Assembly (NCBI RefSeq): GCF_000963945.1
Contig: NZ_BAMW01000004.1
Coordinates: forward strand, 1-51,492
Reading direction: 5' to 3'
Source: Acetobacter indonesiensis
GTDB lineage: Bacteria > Pseudomonadota > Alphaproteobacteria > Acetobacterales > Acetobacteraceae
Length of the DNA stretch: 51,492 nucleotides
Below, one piece after another: positions 8,084-16,359 of this stretch (positions are counted from its first letter, which is position 1; every line of letters begins with the position of its first letter). The translations under genes and the position numbers were made by a program. Under the pieces are notes generated by a model. The model made no database searches. It had not been told where the DNA came from and saw only the letters and a list, made by a program, of their open reading frames with translations.

Positions 8084-10408
8084 TTAAGCTGATTTTTTCT
8101 CAGAAAGACCTTTCAAAACATCTGCTGGGCGAATGGGTTGATGGCGCAGGCGTACACCCACGGCATTGAAAACGGCATTGGCAATGGCCGCGCCAATGGT
8201 CGTTACACCGGGTTCGCCAAGGCCCATGGGCTTTTCGGTGCTTTCTACAAATTCAATGTCCATCTCTGGCGTGTCAGAGATACGGAGGGGAGTGTAGGTG
8301 TTCAGGTTACGGTCACGCACGTTGCCGTTGACGATTTCCGTATTTTCGAACAACGCCATGCTGACGCCCCACAAAGCACCGCCTTCGGTCTGTGCCATAG
8401 CCCCATTGGGGTCAATGATGGTACCAGCATCTAGCACCAGCCAGATTTTCTGACAGGTGACAACGCCAGTTTTGCGGTCAACATGCACCTGAACAGCACC
8501 AGCCGTCCATGTTGGCATGGCGCGTTCCTGACCGAATGTGGTGGCAATACCAATTGCCGTATCAGCAGGCAGTTGTGTTTTGCCATACCCACATTTTTCC
8601 ACCAGTCGCTTCAGCACATTGGCTTGACGGGTCGCCCCCCCAACCGAATCAGGTGCTTTGCCCGCATTGCGGCCTTTGGCGGTCAGCAGGGACAGGCGGA
8701 AGTCAACAGGGTCCACACCTTTTTCATGGGCCAGTTCGTCAAGGAACGCTTCATGAGCCCACGGCGTCCAGCCAGAACTGACCGAACGCAACCAACCGGG
8801 ACGGAAGGTGGCGTCTGCCAGATCATTATCAAGCGCACGCACGCGCATGGGGCCGACGTCATACCAATGGTCAGCGCCCGCAATGGCAAACTGATCATAC
8901 GCTTTGCCATCAGCACCTTTTTCCATAAAGGCTGCGGCCATGACCCGTGTAGGCCAGCCAGCAGAAGCGTGATGCTCCCAGCCTTTGGGGGTCTTGTTTT
9001 CATCCAGCGCCACACGAACGGTCTGAATGGAAGGAGACCGGAACGAGTCAAACTGCATATCATCGGACCGGGTCAGAATCAGTTTGACCGGTTTACCCTC
9101 AAGCGCCTTGGAAATCAGGGCTGCTGGTACCGCGTAGTCTCCGTTCAGGCGGCGGCCAAAACCACCCCCGAGCAGATAGCTGCGCATGACAACGTCTGTT
9201 TCTTTGACCTGAAGCGCCTTGGCAATCACGGGCAGGAACAGAGACTGCCACTGGTTGCCGCAATGGATTTCCCATTTTCCATCCTGAAAACGGGCCAGCG
9301 CGTTCATGGGTTCAAGCTGATAATGCAGGACGGATGCGCAAGTATAAGTGCGCTCAAACACCTGCTTGGCGGAAGAAAAAGCTTCATCCACTCCGGCATC
9401 GTTGAACACGCAGGAGCCACCGCTTTTTTCAGCAATCTGCTTGCGGCCGTGCTCAATAATGTCATTTTCAGACACATTGGCCGTTTTGCCCGGCGTCCAT
9501 GTTACTTTCAGCAGGTCAGTCGCACGGATTGCTGCGGGGTAGGATGATGCCAGCACAGCCACCCAGCCAGGCACCGTGTCAGATGGATCATCAAGCACAA
9601 TGTAGCGCAGATAGCCTTTGACTTTTTTGGCTTCGCTATCATCAACGGAAACAACTTTGGAGCCATAGCGTGTGGGCGGCATTTTGGGGCGTGCATACAC
9701 CATGCCATCCAGCTTGGCGTCGATGCCGTAAATGGCAGAACCATCAGTTTTTGCTGGGATATCCAGCGCCTTGACATCCTTGCCAATCAGGCGACGTTCA
9801 GACGCAGGCTTCAGCGTCAGCTTGGCCATTTCGTCCGGGCTATAGGTGCGGGTTGGGTGCGCACGGCTGACAATTTCACCAAAGGAAATTGATTTGCCGC
9901 CAGCAATGACCCGGCCGTTACGCGCAACACAGTTGGCAGCAGAGGTGCCAAGCAGCTTTGCGCCTTCTTCAATCATGACAGTGCGGGCGGCAGCCCCTGC
10001 CTGACGGAAGGTATCCCACGTCATCCAGACAGACCAGGAACCACCGGTGACCATCAGGCCCCATTTGGGGTCTGTATCAACCTGCGTGATTTTAACCTTG
10101 TCCCAGTCGGCTTCCATTTCATCCGCGATGATACGCGCCAGGGCGGTGCCCACATGCTGGCCCATTTCCGCACGGATAACATTGATATTCACCACGCCAT
10201 CCGGGGCTATTGAACACCAGATGGTGGGTTCAAAGGCACCGTTGCCGGGCATACCGGCACTGGCCGGGAAAACCTGCGCGGCTTTGCCTTCGCGGGCGAA
10301 GCCAAACATGAAGGCCGAGCCAACAGCAGTCAGCAGAAAGCCACGGCGGCTGGTGGTCAGGCCTGCCTTGCGATCCTGCTGGGCTGCAATGCGTTCCAGT
10401 TTACCCAT
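8084..10408 (-). CDS. aldH: Membrane aldehyde dehydrogenase, large molybdopterin subunit
   Basis: The catalytic subunit (774 residues) of the aldehyde / isoquinoline-1-oxidoreductase branch of the xanthine dehydrogenase family. In acetic acid bacteria this complex oxidises acetaldehyde to acetate in the periplasm. A twin-arginine signal (SRRGFLLTAVG, then hydrophobic) predicts folded export with cofactor. The cofactor loop GGGFGRR lies near residues 414-420, and the catalytic Glu lies in MGLGEPG near 732. I chose ATG 10408, 10 nt after GAGGAG, over GTG 10426. It overlaps the end of the small-subunit gene by 8 nt. Order on the minus strand is cytochrome, small, large, as expected for a coupled operon. 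The exact aldehyde substrate cannot be read from sequence. Confidence 0.9.
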   Translation of the reverse strand: MGKLERIAAQQDRKAGLTTSRRGFLLTAVGSAFMFGFAREGKAAQVFPASAGMPGNGAFEPTIWCSIAPDGVVNINVIRAEMGQHVGTALARIIADEMEADWDKVKITQVDTDPKWGLMVTGGSWSVWMTWDTFRQAGAAARTVMIEEGAKLLGTSAANCVARNGRVIAGGKSISFGEIVSRAHPTRTYSPDEMAKLTLKPASERRLIGKDVKALDIPAKTDGSAIYGIDAKLDGMVYARPKMPPTRYGSKVVSVDDSEAKKVKGYLRYIVLDDPSDTVPGWVAVLASSYPAAIRATDLLKVTWTPGKTANVSENDIIEHGRKQIAEKSGGSCVFNDAGVDEAFSSAKQVFERTYTCASVLHYQLEPMNALARFQDGKWEIHCGNQWQSLFLPVIAKALQVKETDVVMRSYLLGGGFGRRLNGDYAVPAALISKALEGKPVKLILTRSDDMQFDSFRSPSIQTVRVALDENKTPKGWEHHASAGWPTRVMAAAFMEKGADGKAYDQFAIAGADHWYDVGPMRVRALDNDLADATFRPGWLRSVSSGWTPWAHEAFLDELAHEKGVDPVDFRLSLLTAKGRNAGKAPDSVGGATRQANVLKRLVEKCGYGKTQLPADTAIGIATTFGQERAMPTWTAGAVQVHVDRKTGVVTCQKIWLVLDAGTIIDPNGAMAQTEGGALWGVSMALFENTEIVNGNVRDRNLNTYTPLRISDTPEMDIEFVESTEKPMGLGEPGVTTIGAAIANAVFNAVGVRLRHQPIRPADVLKGLSEKKSA

Positions 10409-10877
10409 GTGATGCTGTCTCCTCACGCATGGCGGCGGCCGCTTTCTTGATAGCCTTACGGATGCGGATATACGTCATGCAGCGGCACAGGCTGCCACCC
10501 ATCACGCCATCAATCTGCTCATCCGTTGGGTCCGGATAGTCTTTCAGCAGGCTGGCGGCCTGCATAATCTGGCCGGACTGGCAGTAGCCGCATTGTGGAA
10601 CCTGAATGTCCCGCCATGCTTCCTGCACCGGGTGTTTGCCTTCCGGATGCAGGCCTTCAATGGTTGTCACATCCGCCCCGGCAATGGAGCTGACGGGCGT
10701 AATGCAGGACCGCGTTGCCCGGCCCCCTACATGCACGGTGCAGGCACCGCACTGACCCACACCACACCCAAATTTTGTTCCCGTCTGGTCCAGCTCATCA
10801 CGCAGGGCCCAGAGCAGAGGGGTATCATCTGGCACATCGACGCTGACGTCACGGCCATTGAGTTTGAACTTGATCAT
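10401..10877 (-). CDS. Aldehyde dehydrogenase small subunit, two 2Fe-2S clusters
   Basis: A 158-residue ferredoxin-like subunit that carries electrons from the molybdopterin subunit to the cytochrome. The plant-type cluster ligands are Cys38, Cys43, Cys46 (CGVGQCGAC) and Cys58. The second cluster in the all-helical domain uses Cys96 and Cys99 (CGYC) with Cys131 and Cys133 (CRC). All eight ligands are present. There is no signal peptide, which is normal, since it is exported with the Tat-bearing large subunit. It lies between the cytochrome gene (20 nt upstream) and the large-subunit gene (overlapping). Acetobacter literature calls the complex AldFGH; I am not sure which letter belongs to this subunit. 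Confidence 0.93.
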   Translation of the reverse strand: MIKFKLNGRDVSVDVPDDTPLLWALRDELDQTGTKFGCGVGQCGACTVHVGGRATRSCITPVSSIAGADVTTIEGLHPEGKHPVQEAWRDIQVPQCGYCQSGQIMQAASLLKDYPDPTDEQIDGVMGGSLCRCMTYIRIRKAIKKAAAAMREETASHG

Positions 10878-10897
10878 GTCTGGCTCCGTGTGCCGTC

Positions 10898-12226
10898 TCA
10901 GTGAGAAGAATTGACAGGAATGGACTTGACGGTCTCGCGCGCCTCAGCGGCCTTCTTCTCAAGGTCTTTCCACGGCGGCAGGGTTGTGCGTGTGCGGCGC
11001 AGATAGGCTGCAATCCGGGCCATATCAGCATCTGACAGAGCATTGTAGAAGCTGGGCATCGCAATGCCGGACTGGCCTTCTTCCGCCGTCAGGCCACGCA
11101 GCATGACCTGGAACAGGTTGGTCGGTTCGTCCAGCCACAATGCGTTGTTCAGCGCCAGATCCGGGCGCCCCAGAACGGGCGAGGGTGCCGAATTGTAATG
11201 GCAGGCTGCGCAGGCACCCTGATACAGTTTGGCGTCCGGGTCCACGTTGGGGCCAATCAGGTCGATTTTGGATTGCTCCATAGCGTGGGCCAGTGCGGCT
11301 TTGTCATGTTTTGACCGCTCGGCAGAATGGGCCACGTCTGCATAGTAATGGGCAATCGCATGCACATCATATTCCGGCACGGTCGAGAGGAAGCGATGCG
11401 GAATTGGGGACATGGGGCCACCAGCCGGGCCATGCAGCGGTGCAACGCCAAAGCGCAGATACTGGTACAGTTCGTCTTCAGTCCATGCGGTTGGGGTCGG
11501 GTTCTTGTCATTCAGCGGCGGAGCAATCCAGCCGTCAACAACAGCGCCGTCATACATGGAACCCTTCTTTTCAGCGCCCATGAAGTTACGTGGCGTATGG
11601 CAGGCCCCACAATGGGCATTGCCTTCAGCCAGATAGGCTCCGCGGTTCCACAAGGCATCATGGCTTGGGTCTGGTTTGTAAACGCCGGGGGTGAAGAACA
11701 TCAGCTTCCATGCTGCCTGACCAATACGCAGGCTGAGGGGGAAGGGCAGTTCATTCGGACGGCGTGCCATATGCACGGGGGGGCGTGTCATCAGGTAGGC
11801 GTACAGATCGGAAATGTCCTGATCTGTCATTTTGGTGAAGTGATCGTAAGGGAAGGCCGGGATCAGATGCACACCCTGACGGGACACACCCAGACGCATG
11901 GCGCGACGCAGGGCTTCTTCAGACCATTGGCCAATCCCCATTTCCGGGTCTGGTGTAATGTTTGAAGAATAAATAGCCCCGAATGGTGTTTCCATCCGGT
12001 AGTCACCAGCCAGTTCCGGGCCACCGCCCATGTCTGTGCGGGTATGACATTCTGCACAGTAGCCTTCAGCCGCAACAATGCGCCCGCGCTCAATCTGCTC
12101 AGCCGAGAAGCTTTTTGCTGCCGGTGGTTCAATGGTGGCAATAGGCGGGTACCACGCATAATACAGGAAGCCAAATCCACCAAGGATACCGGCTCCGACC
12201 ACTCCGGCTAAGAGACGTTTGATCAC
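10898..12226 (-). CDS. Membrane-anchored tri-heme cytochrome c subunit
   Basis: The electron-output subunit (442 residues from GTG 12226) that passes electrons from the aldehyde dehydrogenase to ubiquinone. Three CxxCH heme sites are visible: CAECH (57-61), CGACH (206-210) and CAACH (339-343). The N-terminus MIKRLLAGVVGAG... is a signal anchor holding the protein in the periplasmic face of the inner membrane. GTG 12226 sits just behind GGGGGTAGA; the longer TTG start at 12262 has no such site. It is the first gene of the operon. Similar tri-heme subunits serve alcohol and gluconate dehydrogenases, so specificity comes from the partner genes here. Confidence 0.93.
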   Translation of the reverse strand: MIKRLLAGVVGAGILGGFGFLYYAWYPPIATIEPPAAKSFSAEQIERGRIVAAEGYCAECHTRTDMGGGPELAGDYRMETPFGAIYSSNITPDPEMGIGQWSEEALRRAMRLGVSRQGVHLIPAFPYDHFTKMTDQDISDLYAYLMTRPPVHMARRPNELPFPLSLRIGQAAWKLMFFTPGVYKPDPSHDALWNRGAYLAEGNAHCGACHTPRNFMGAEKKGSMYDGAVVDGWIAPPLNDKNPTPTAWTEDELYQYLRFGVAPLHGPAGGPMSPIPHRFLSTVPEYDVHAIAHYYADVAHSAERSKHDKAALAHAMEQSKIDLIGPNVDPDAKLYQGACAACHYNSAPSPVLGRPDLALNNALWLDEPTNLFQVMLRGLTAEEGQSGIAMPSFYNALSDADMARIAAYLRRTRTTLPPWKDLEKKAAEARETVKSIPVNSSH

Positions 12227-12570
12227 TCTACCCCCAATCCAATGAAGACAATGCCGCGCCAACGCAAAAAGATTGCCAAAGCAATCTTTCCTCCCACGCG
12301 TTGGGACACTGATCTAAAGGCCCGTTATTTCTTGAAGATAACGCTTATCTGGAATTGAGTGGCAAATAAACGCATAGGTTAGGGCTGTGAGCACTAAAAA
12401 ATGAATAAGATTTATTTGGCTCACGGAAATGTCAGAGAAAACCGCAGTTCTTTTCTATATCTATATTTCAATGAATATAGATAATTGCTTTTTTGCATGC
12501 ATGCCATGCATCGAATTTATGGGCTGCGCGTGTCTTTTACACATCAGAAAAGCCGCCTGACGACGCAGCA
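12227..12570 (-). promoter_or_regulatory. Upstream region of the aldehyde dehydrogenase operon with several inverted repeats
   Basis: No gene is visible here. Three dyads stand out. CGTTAT...ATAACG lies at 12323-12343, about 100 bp above the cytochrome start. A 10-bp arm dyad, TATCTATATT then eight bases' turn then ATATAGATA, lies at 12458-12483. ATGCATG-C-CATGCAT lies at 12497-12511. They sit in AT-rich DNA, unlike the coding parts, and are plausible operators or promoter structures for the minus-strand operon. No regulator gene is adjacent. Confidence 0.45.
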
Positions 12571-12605
12571 CCTCCCCCGCCCACGTAGTCCGCAGGCGGG
12601 GGAGG
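12571..12605. terminator. GC-rich 11-bp hairpin after the mannitol-type dehydrogenase
   Basis: CCTCCCCCGCC (12571-12581) pairs perfectly with GGCGGGGGAGG (12595-12605). The stem starts 8 nt past the stop codon of the minus-strand dehydrogenase. No T-run follows on the minus strand, so it may be a pause/stability hairpin or a factor-assisted terminator. Confidence 0.55.
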
Positions 12606-12613
12606 AGACGTGG

Positions 12614-14086
12614 TCAGAGAGCCAGATTTGTCAGAGTTTTCCGCACACCCTGATCCCGAATGTCTTTGCGTAACGCCACAACGTCTTCGGCAAAATCTGG
12701 ATAGTTGGCTAGATCCCAGCCGGAGAACACGGGCATCTGAAGGCCTGCGGCGAGGTCATCTTCCAACGCGAGTGCCTTTGCCGTTGCTGGCAAGCCCGGT
12801 TCAGAAAGTTTGTACTGTGTATGGCTTTCTGTTTCACCACGCAGATATTCAAGGAAACAGGCAACGCCGAAAGCCAGGCGGCGATGGTCTTTCCCAGCAT
12901 GCAGTATCCCTTTGACTGTATCGGTCCAGAACACGGGCAGTTTGGATGCGCTGTCTGACGCAATGCGCAGAAGCTGATCCCCAACAGCCGGATTACGGAA
13001 ACGGTGCAGCACCTGATGAGCATAATCCTGAAGGGAAACACCATCAGGGGGCGTGATGAAGGGGGAGGCATCTTCAGCCAGAAACTGTTCAAGGAGCGTC
13101 GTCAGGGCTGTGTCAGCCATGGCGTCTGGCACTGTATCGTAATCCATCAACAGGCCGGGCAGCGCCAGCATGGAGTGGGATGCGTTGAGCATCCGCAGCT
13201 TCACCTGCTCGTAGGGTGCGACATCGGATGTAAATTGAACGCCAACGGCTTCCAATTCTGGGCGGCCTGCGCAGAAAGACTCTTCCACAACCCATTGGGT
13301 AAAGTCTTCTGCAAAAAGTGGCATCTTGTCCGCAACGCCACTCAATTTATCCAGACGGGCGACATCGTCTGCCGAAACGGATGGTGTGATCCGGTCAACC
13401 ATGGTGGATGGGAAGGTGACGTTTTCTTTAATCCACGCGCCCAGTTCTGCGTCTCGGGCGGTGGCGTAGGTGCAGAACGCCGTGCGGGCAACGGTGCCGT
13501 TATCACGCAGGTTGTCACAGGTCATAACCGTAAAGGGCCCAACACCCCTCTCACGGCGCAGGCGCAGTGCTTCGGTGACAAGGCCAAATGCGGTTTCTGG
13601 TACGTCGCGCTTCAGGTCTTCGGCAATAGCTGGGTCATTCAGCAGGAACTGACCATTGGCATCCACATAATAGCCACCTTCGGTAATTGTCAGGCTGACA
13701 ATTTTAATGGCTGGGTCTGCCAGGCGCTTAATGGCGGCTTTGCGGTCCTTGGCTGCCTGTACATATTCCGTAATGGCGCCCAGAACACGGGTGGTATGCT
13801 CCCCATCTGTGGCAAACTCGGTCAGGGTATAGAGGCCATCCTGTTCTGCCATAATAGCGGCACGGCGGGTTTCCCGCTCGTTATCACGCAGCCCGATCCC
13901 GACTATTGCCCAATCCTGCTGGCCGTCACGGGCCAGAACGCGGTCAACATACAACGCCTGATGCGCCCGGTGAAAATTTCCTACGGCCAGATGCGCAATG
14001 CCGGGGGTTGTTTTCTGACGATCATAAGCAGGGGTGAGAACCTGCGGCGGAAGTTGTTTGAGGGTGGCGTTGGAAAGGGGAGTCAT
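12614..14086 (-). CDS. Mannitol 2-dehydrogenase family polyol dehydrogenase
   Basis: A 490-residue NAD(P)-dependent polyol dehydrogenase of the long-chain mannitol/fructuronate family, which interconverts a ketose or ketouronate and its polyol. The Rossmann motif is GVGNFHRAH-like (AVGNFHRAH near 35-42). Catalytic residues match the Pseudomonas fluorescens enzyme with a one-residue offset: Lys296, Asn301 and His304 in VKLRMLNASHS, plus Asn192 in CDNLRDNG. ATG 14086 follows a GAGG at a slightly long spacing; GTG 14116 is an upstream alternative without a good site. It is monocistronic, with a hairpin after its stop. The substrate (mannitol, arabitol, fructuronate) cannot be decided here. Confidence 0.9.
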   Translation of the reverse strand: MTPLSNATLKQLPPQVLTPAYDRQKTTPGIAHLAVGNFHRAHQALYVDRVLARDGQQDWAIVGIGLRDNERETRRAAIMAEQDGLYTLTEFATDGEHTTRVLGAITEYVQAAKDRKAAIKRLADPAIKIVSLTITEGGYYVDANGQFLLNDPAIAEDLKRDVPETAFGLVTEALRLRRERGVGPFTVMTCDNLRDNGTVARTAFCTYATARDAELGAWIKENVTFPSTMVDRITPSVSADDVARLDKLSGVADKMPLFAEDFTQWVVEESFCAGRPELEAVGVQFTSDVAPYEQVKLRMLNASHSMLALPGLLMDYDTVPDAMADTALTTLLEQFLAEDASPFITPPDGVSLQDYAHQVLHRFRNPAVGDQLLRIASDSASKLPVFWTDTVKGILHAGKDHRRLAFGVACFLEYLRGETESHTQYKLSEPGLPATAKALALEDDLAAGLQMPVFSGWDLANYPDFAEDVVALRKDIRDQGVRKTLTNLAL

Positions 14087-14505
14087 GAAAAAGGCATACC
14101 TCACTAAGGTGATCACGCCGCAAAGGGCATGAAGGGTGAAAAGGGCGCAAAAGCCTGCAAACTGGGTGCATTACGCACAGTAAGCCAGATCAGGCTGCGA
14201 GTGTGAAAGCGCGATACTGGGCACAGGGTTGCGTAAACCCGACGGGTGCAAAGACCGGCAAAGGATATGTAAACCGCCACTGTAAACGCGGCTGGTTACT
14301 GCTTCAGCAGGCATAAGCAGCCTGACTGCCTGCTGGGTATAGCATACTTCGGCGCAAAAATCTCGGCAGAGTGTGGCTTGAAAAAGTTCGGGCTTTCCGT
14401 TAAGGCAAGCCCTTCGCACACGCGCCCGGGCTTGTGGGGCATGCCCGGCCGTGTTCTGTCATCCTTTCGGGGGTGGCGCGGTTTCGAACTTTCAGGAGTA
14501 CAGAA
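14087..14505. other. Intergenic region ahead of rpmI holding a structured leader
   Basis: No coding frame is convincing. About 14200-14350 carries the cobalamin-riboswitch-like sequence listed separately. Downstream, GGGCTT (14390-14395) can pair with AAGCCC (14407-14412), and CCGGGC with GCCCGG near 14426-14450. Neither stem has a T-run. The rpmI Shine-Dalgarno (AGGAG) ends the region. Confidence 0.6.
14200..14350 (+). promoter_or_regulatory. Cobalamin-riboswitch-like RNA leader
   Basis: In order on the plus strand this region shows an AGGG...AAACCC stem, GACGGGTGCAAAGACCG (resembling the GGTGxAAxxCC loop), ACCGCCACTGTAAACG (resembling the CCGCxACTGT core, the most diagnostic block) and AAGCAGCCTGACTGCCTGCT (resembling the 3' B12 box). 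CAGCAGGCA (14305-14313) also pairs perfectly with TGCCTGCTG (14327-14335). The order and strand fit the cobalamin family, but block spacing is not canonical and I could not fold it. The gene downstream in sense is rpmI, not a known B12 gene. Boundaries are approximate. Confidence 0.5.
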
Positions 14506-14709
14506 ATGCCCAAGATGAAGACCAAATCGTCGGTCAAAAAGCGGTTCAAGATTACCGCAACCGGCAAGGTGCTCTCAGGCCCATGTGGCAAACGCCATGG
14601 CATGATCAAGCGTCCGCAGAAAATGAAGCGCACCAACCGTGGTCCCCAGACCATGACACCGCAGGACGGTCGTACCGTCAAGCAGTGGGCACCCTACGGG
14701 CTGGTTTGA
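14506..14709 (+). CDS. rpmI: 50S ribosomal protein bL35
   Basis: A 67-residue, very basic protein starting [15 protein letters not shown], the classic L35 N-terminus, with the conserved core KRHGMIKRP. The ATG at 14506 follows AGGAG by 8 nt. An in-frame upstream ATG at 14434 would add 24 residues unlike any L35 and is rejected. rplT follows after 14 nt, the usual rpmI-rplT pair. infC, often upstream in other bacteria, is absent; a structured leader takes its place. Confidence 0.97.
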   Translation: MPKMKTKSSVKKRFKITATGKVLSGPCGKRHGMIKRPQKMKRTNRGPQTMTPQDGRTVKQWAPYGLV

Positions 14710-14723
14710 GGAGCATCTAAGAT

Positions 14724-15083
14724 ATGGCACGTGTAAAACGCGGTGTAACAACCCACGCTCGTCACAAAAAAGTCCTGGACATGTCCAAGGGCTTTCGTGG
14801 CCGGTCTTCTACAAACTACCGTATTGCTCTGGAACGGCTCGAAAAGTCTCTTCAGTACGCATACCGTGACCGCCGGAACAAAAAGCGCGAATTCCGCGCT
14901 CTGTGGATCCAGCGTATCAATGCTGCTGTGCGTGAGCACGGCCTGACCTACAGCCGTTTCATCAACGGTCTGGACAAGGCTGGCATTGAAATCGACCGTA
15001 AGGTTCTGGCCGCCATCGCTTATGATGATGCCGCAACCTTCGCTGAAATCGTGAAGAAAGCTCAGGCTGCTCTGGCTGCCTAA
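14724..15083 (+). CDS. rplT: 50S ribosomal protein bL20
   Basis: A 119-residue protein starting [18 protein letters not shown] with the L20 core ([40 protein letters not shown]). L20 binds 23S rRNA early in large-subunit assembly and, in other bacteria, represses its own operon by binding the mRNA leader. The ATG at 14724 follows GAGGAG. A strong terminator comes right after (15106-15138), so pheST is at least partly a separate transcript. Confidence 0.98.
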   Translation: MARVKRGVTTHARHKKVLDMSKGFRGRSSTNYRIALERLEKSLQYAYRDRRNKKREFRALWIQRINAAVREHGLTYSRFINGLDKAGIEIDRKVLAAIAYDDAATFAEIVKKAQAALAA

Positions 15084-15105
15084 GTTTCTGGCCGATTAAG
15101 GTTTC

Positions 15106-15138
15106 GAAAAAGGCCGTCCGCACAGGGCGGCCTTTTTT
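15106..15138 (+). terminator. Intrinsic terminator after rplT
   Basis: AAAAAGGCCGtCC and GGgCGGCCTTTTTT form a GC-rich stem with a 5-nt loop and a six-T tail, 23 nt past the rplT stop. Confidence 0.9.
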
Positions 15139-15285
15139 GTTTCTATATGGTCTGGCGCGCCCGTGGCTGCATTTTGTGGTCGGTCTCTACCCAATAAAGG
15201 CGGGTTTTCTTAGCTTGGGGGTTTTCTCTCTGCGTGGGAGAGAGTATCCGCCCTATTAGCGTATTTTCCCCTCGCGTGAGGTTTC

Positions 15286-16356
15286 ATGAGCGACGATCTT
15301 GAGATTCTTCGGCAGGAAGTCCTGTCCGAACTGACTGGTGCCGCAGATATGCGGGCCTGGGATGCCATACGGGTTGGCACTCTTGGAAAATCAGGGCGTC
15401 TTACGGCGTTGCTCAAAGCGCTGGGGAAGATGGCACCTGATGAGCGTAAAGCCCGTGGCGTAGCGTTAAATCGCCTGCGTGATGACCTGACACGCGCTAT
15501 TGAAGACCGTGGGCAGGTGCTTGAAGCCGCGGCTCTTGAAGCGCGTCTTGTGGCGGAACGTGTTGACGTCAGCCTGCCGCCACCGCCTGCTGCGCAAGGA
15601 TTTATTCATCCGATTGCGCGCGCGGTAGAAGAAATGACAGCCATTTTCGGGGCGATGGGCTTCAGTGTGGCTGAAGGCCCAGATATTGAAACCGACTGGC
15701 ATAATTTCTCGGCGCTGAACACGCCCGACCACCATCCGGCGCGCACGGATCATGACACCTTCTATCTGCCGCCTGCTCCGGGGCTGGATGTAACCCGCGT
15801 GTTGCGCACCCAGACGTCTGGCGTGCAGATCCGCACCATGCTGGCGCAGAAACCGCCAATTCGCGTGATCTGCCCCGGCCGGACATACCGTGCCGACCAT
15901 GACGCCACACATTCCCCCATGTTCCATCAGTGCGAGGGGCTGGTTGTCGGGCAGGGGATTACGCTTGGGCACCTGAAAGGCTGTCTGATCGAATTTCTGC
16001 GGGTATTTTTTGATAAGCCTGATCTGCCCGTACGGTTCCGGTCGTCCTACTTCCCGTTCACTGAACCATCGATGGAAGTGGATATTGGGTGGTCTCGCCG
16101 CACCGGGGAAATCGGTGGCGGTGAAGACTGGCTGGAAGTCTTGGGCTCCGGCATGGTGCATGCCCGCGTGCTGGCTAACTGTGGGCTGGACCCGCGTGAA
16201 TGGCAGGGCTTTGCCTTTGGTATGGGCATTGAACGTCTGACCATGCTGAAGAACGGTATTCCTGATCTTCGGTCGTTCTATGAAAGTGATATTCGCTGGC
16301 TGCGTCATTACGGGTCTGACCCGCTTGCGCCCGCACTGCTGCACGAAGGGGTGTAA
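15286..16356 (+). CDS. pheS: Phenylalanine-tRNA ligase alpha subunit
   Basis: The catalytic alpha subunit (356 residues) of the heterotetrameric class II synthetase that charges tRNA-Phe. An N-terminal coiled coil (about 1-95) precedes the catalytic domain. Class II motif 2 is seen in HSPMFHQCEGLVV, and motif 3 in GFAFGMGIERLTMLKNGIPD. ATG 15286 lies 5 nt after GAGG. pheT follows after 3 nt. The 146-nt leader can fold into a GGCGG...CCGCC hairpin (15199-15253) enclosing CTCTCT...AGAGAG, but I found no Phe-rich leader peptide. Confidence 0.97.
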   Translation: MSDDLEILRQEVLSELTGAADMRAWDAIRVGTLGKSGRLTALLKALGKMAPDERKARGVALNRLRDDLTRAIEDRGQVLEAAALEARLVAERVDVSLPPPPAAQGFIHPIARAVEEMTAIFGAMGFSVAEGPDIETDWHNFSALNTPDHHPARTDHDTFYLPPAPGLDVTRVLRTQTSGVQIRTMLAQKPPIRVICPGRTYRADHDATHSPMFHQCEGLVVGQGITLGHLKGCLIEFLRVFFDKPDLPVRFRSSYFPFTEPSMEVDIGWSRRTGEIGGGEDWLEVLGSGMVHARVLANCGLDPREWQGFAFGMGIERLTMLKNGIPDLRSFYESDIRWLRHYGSDPLAPALLHEGV

Positions 16357-16359
16357 GAG

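Noticed and set aside
8483..9547. Plus-strand open frame opposite the aldehyde dehydrogenase large subunit
   Set aside because: Antisense shadow with no recognisable protein.
13004..14107. Long plus-strand open frame (about 367 codons) opposite the mannitol-type dehydrogenase
   Set aside because: It is antisense to a well-supported gene and has no domain or ribosome site; it arises from GC-biased third positions.
14200..14350. RNase P RNA or tmRNA as an explanation of the structured region
   Set aside because: The conserved RNase P GAGGAAAGTCCGGGC block and the tmRNA Ala acceptor are absent on both strands.
15147..15197. Short frame MVWRARGCILWSVSTQ ahead of pheS, tested as an attenuation leader
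   Set aside because: It contains two Trp but no Phe codon run, so it does not fit Phe attenuation; it also has no Shine-Dalgarno.
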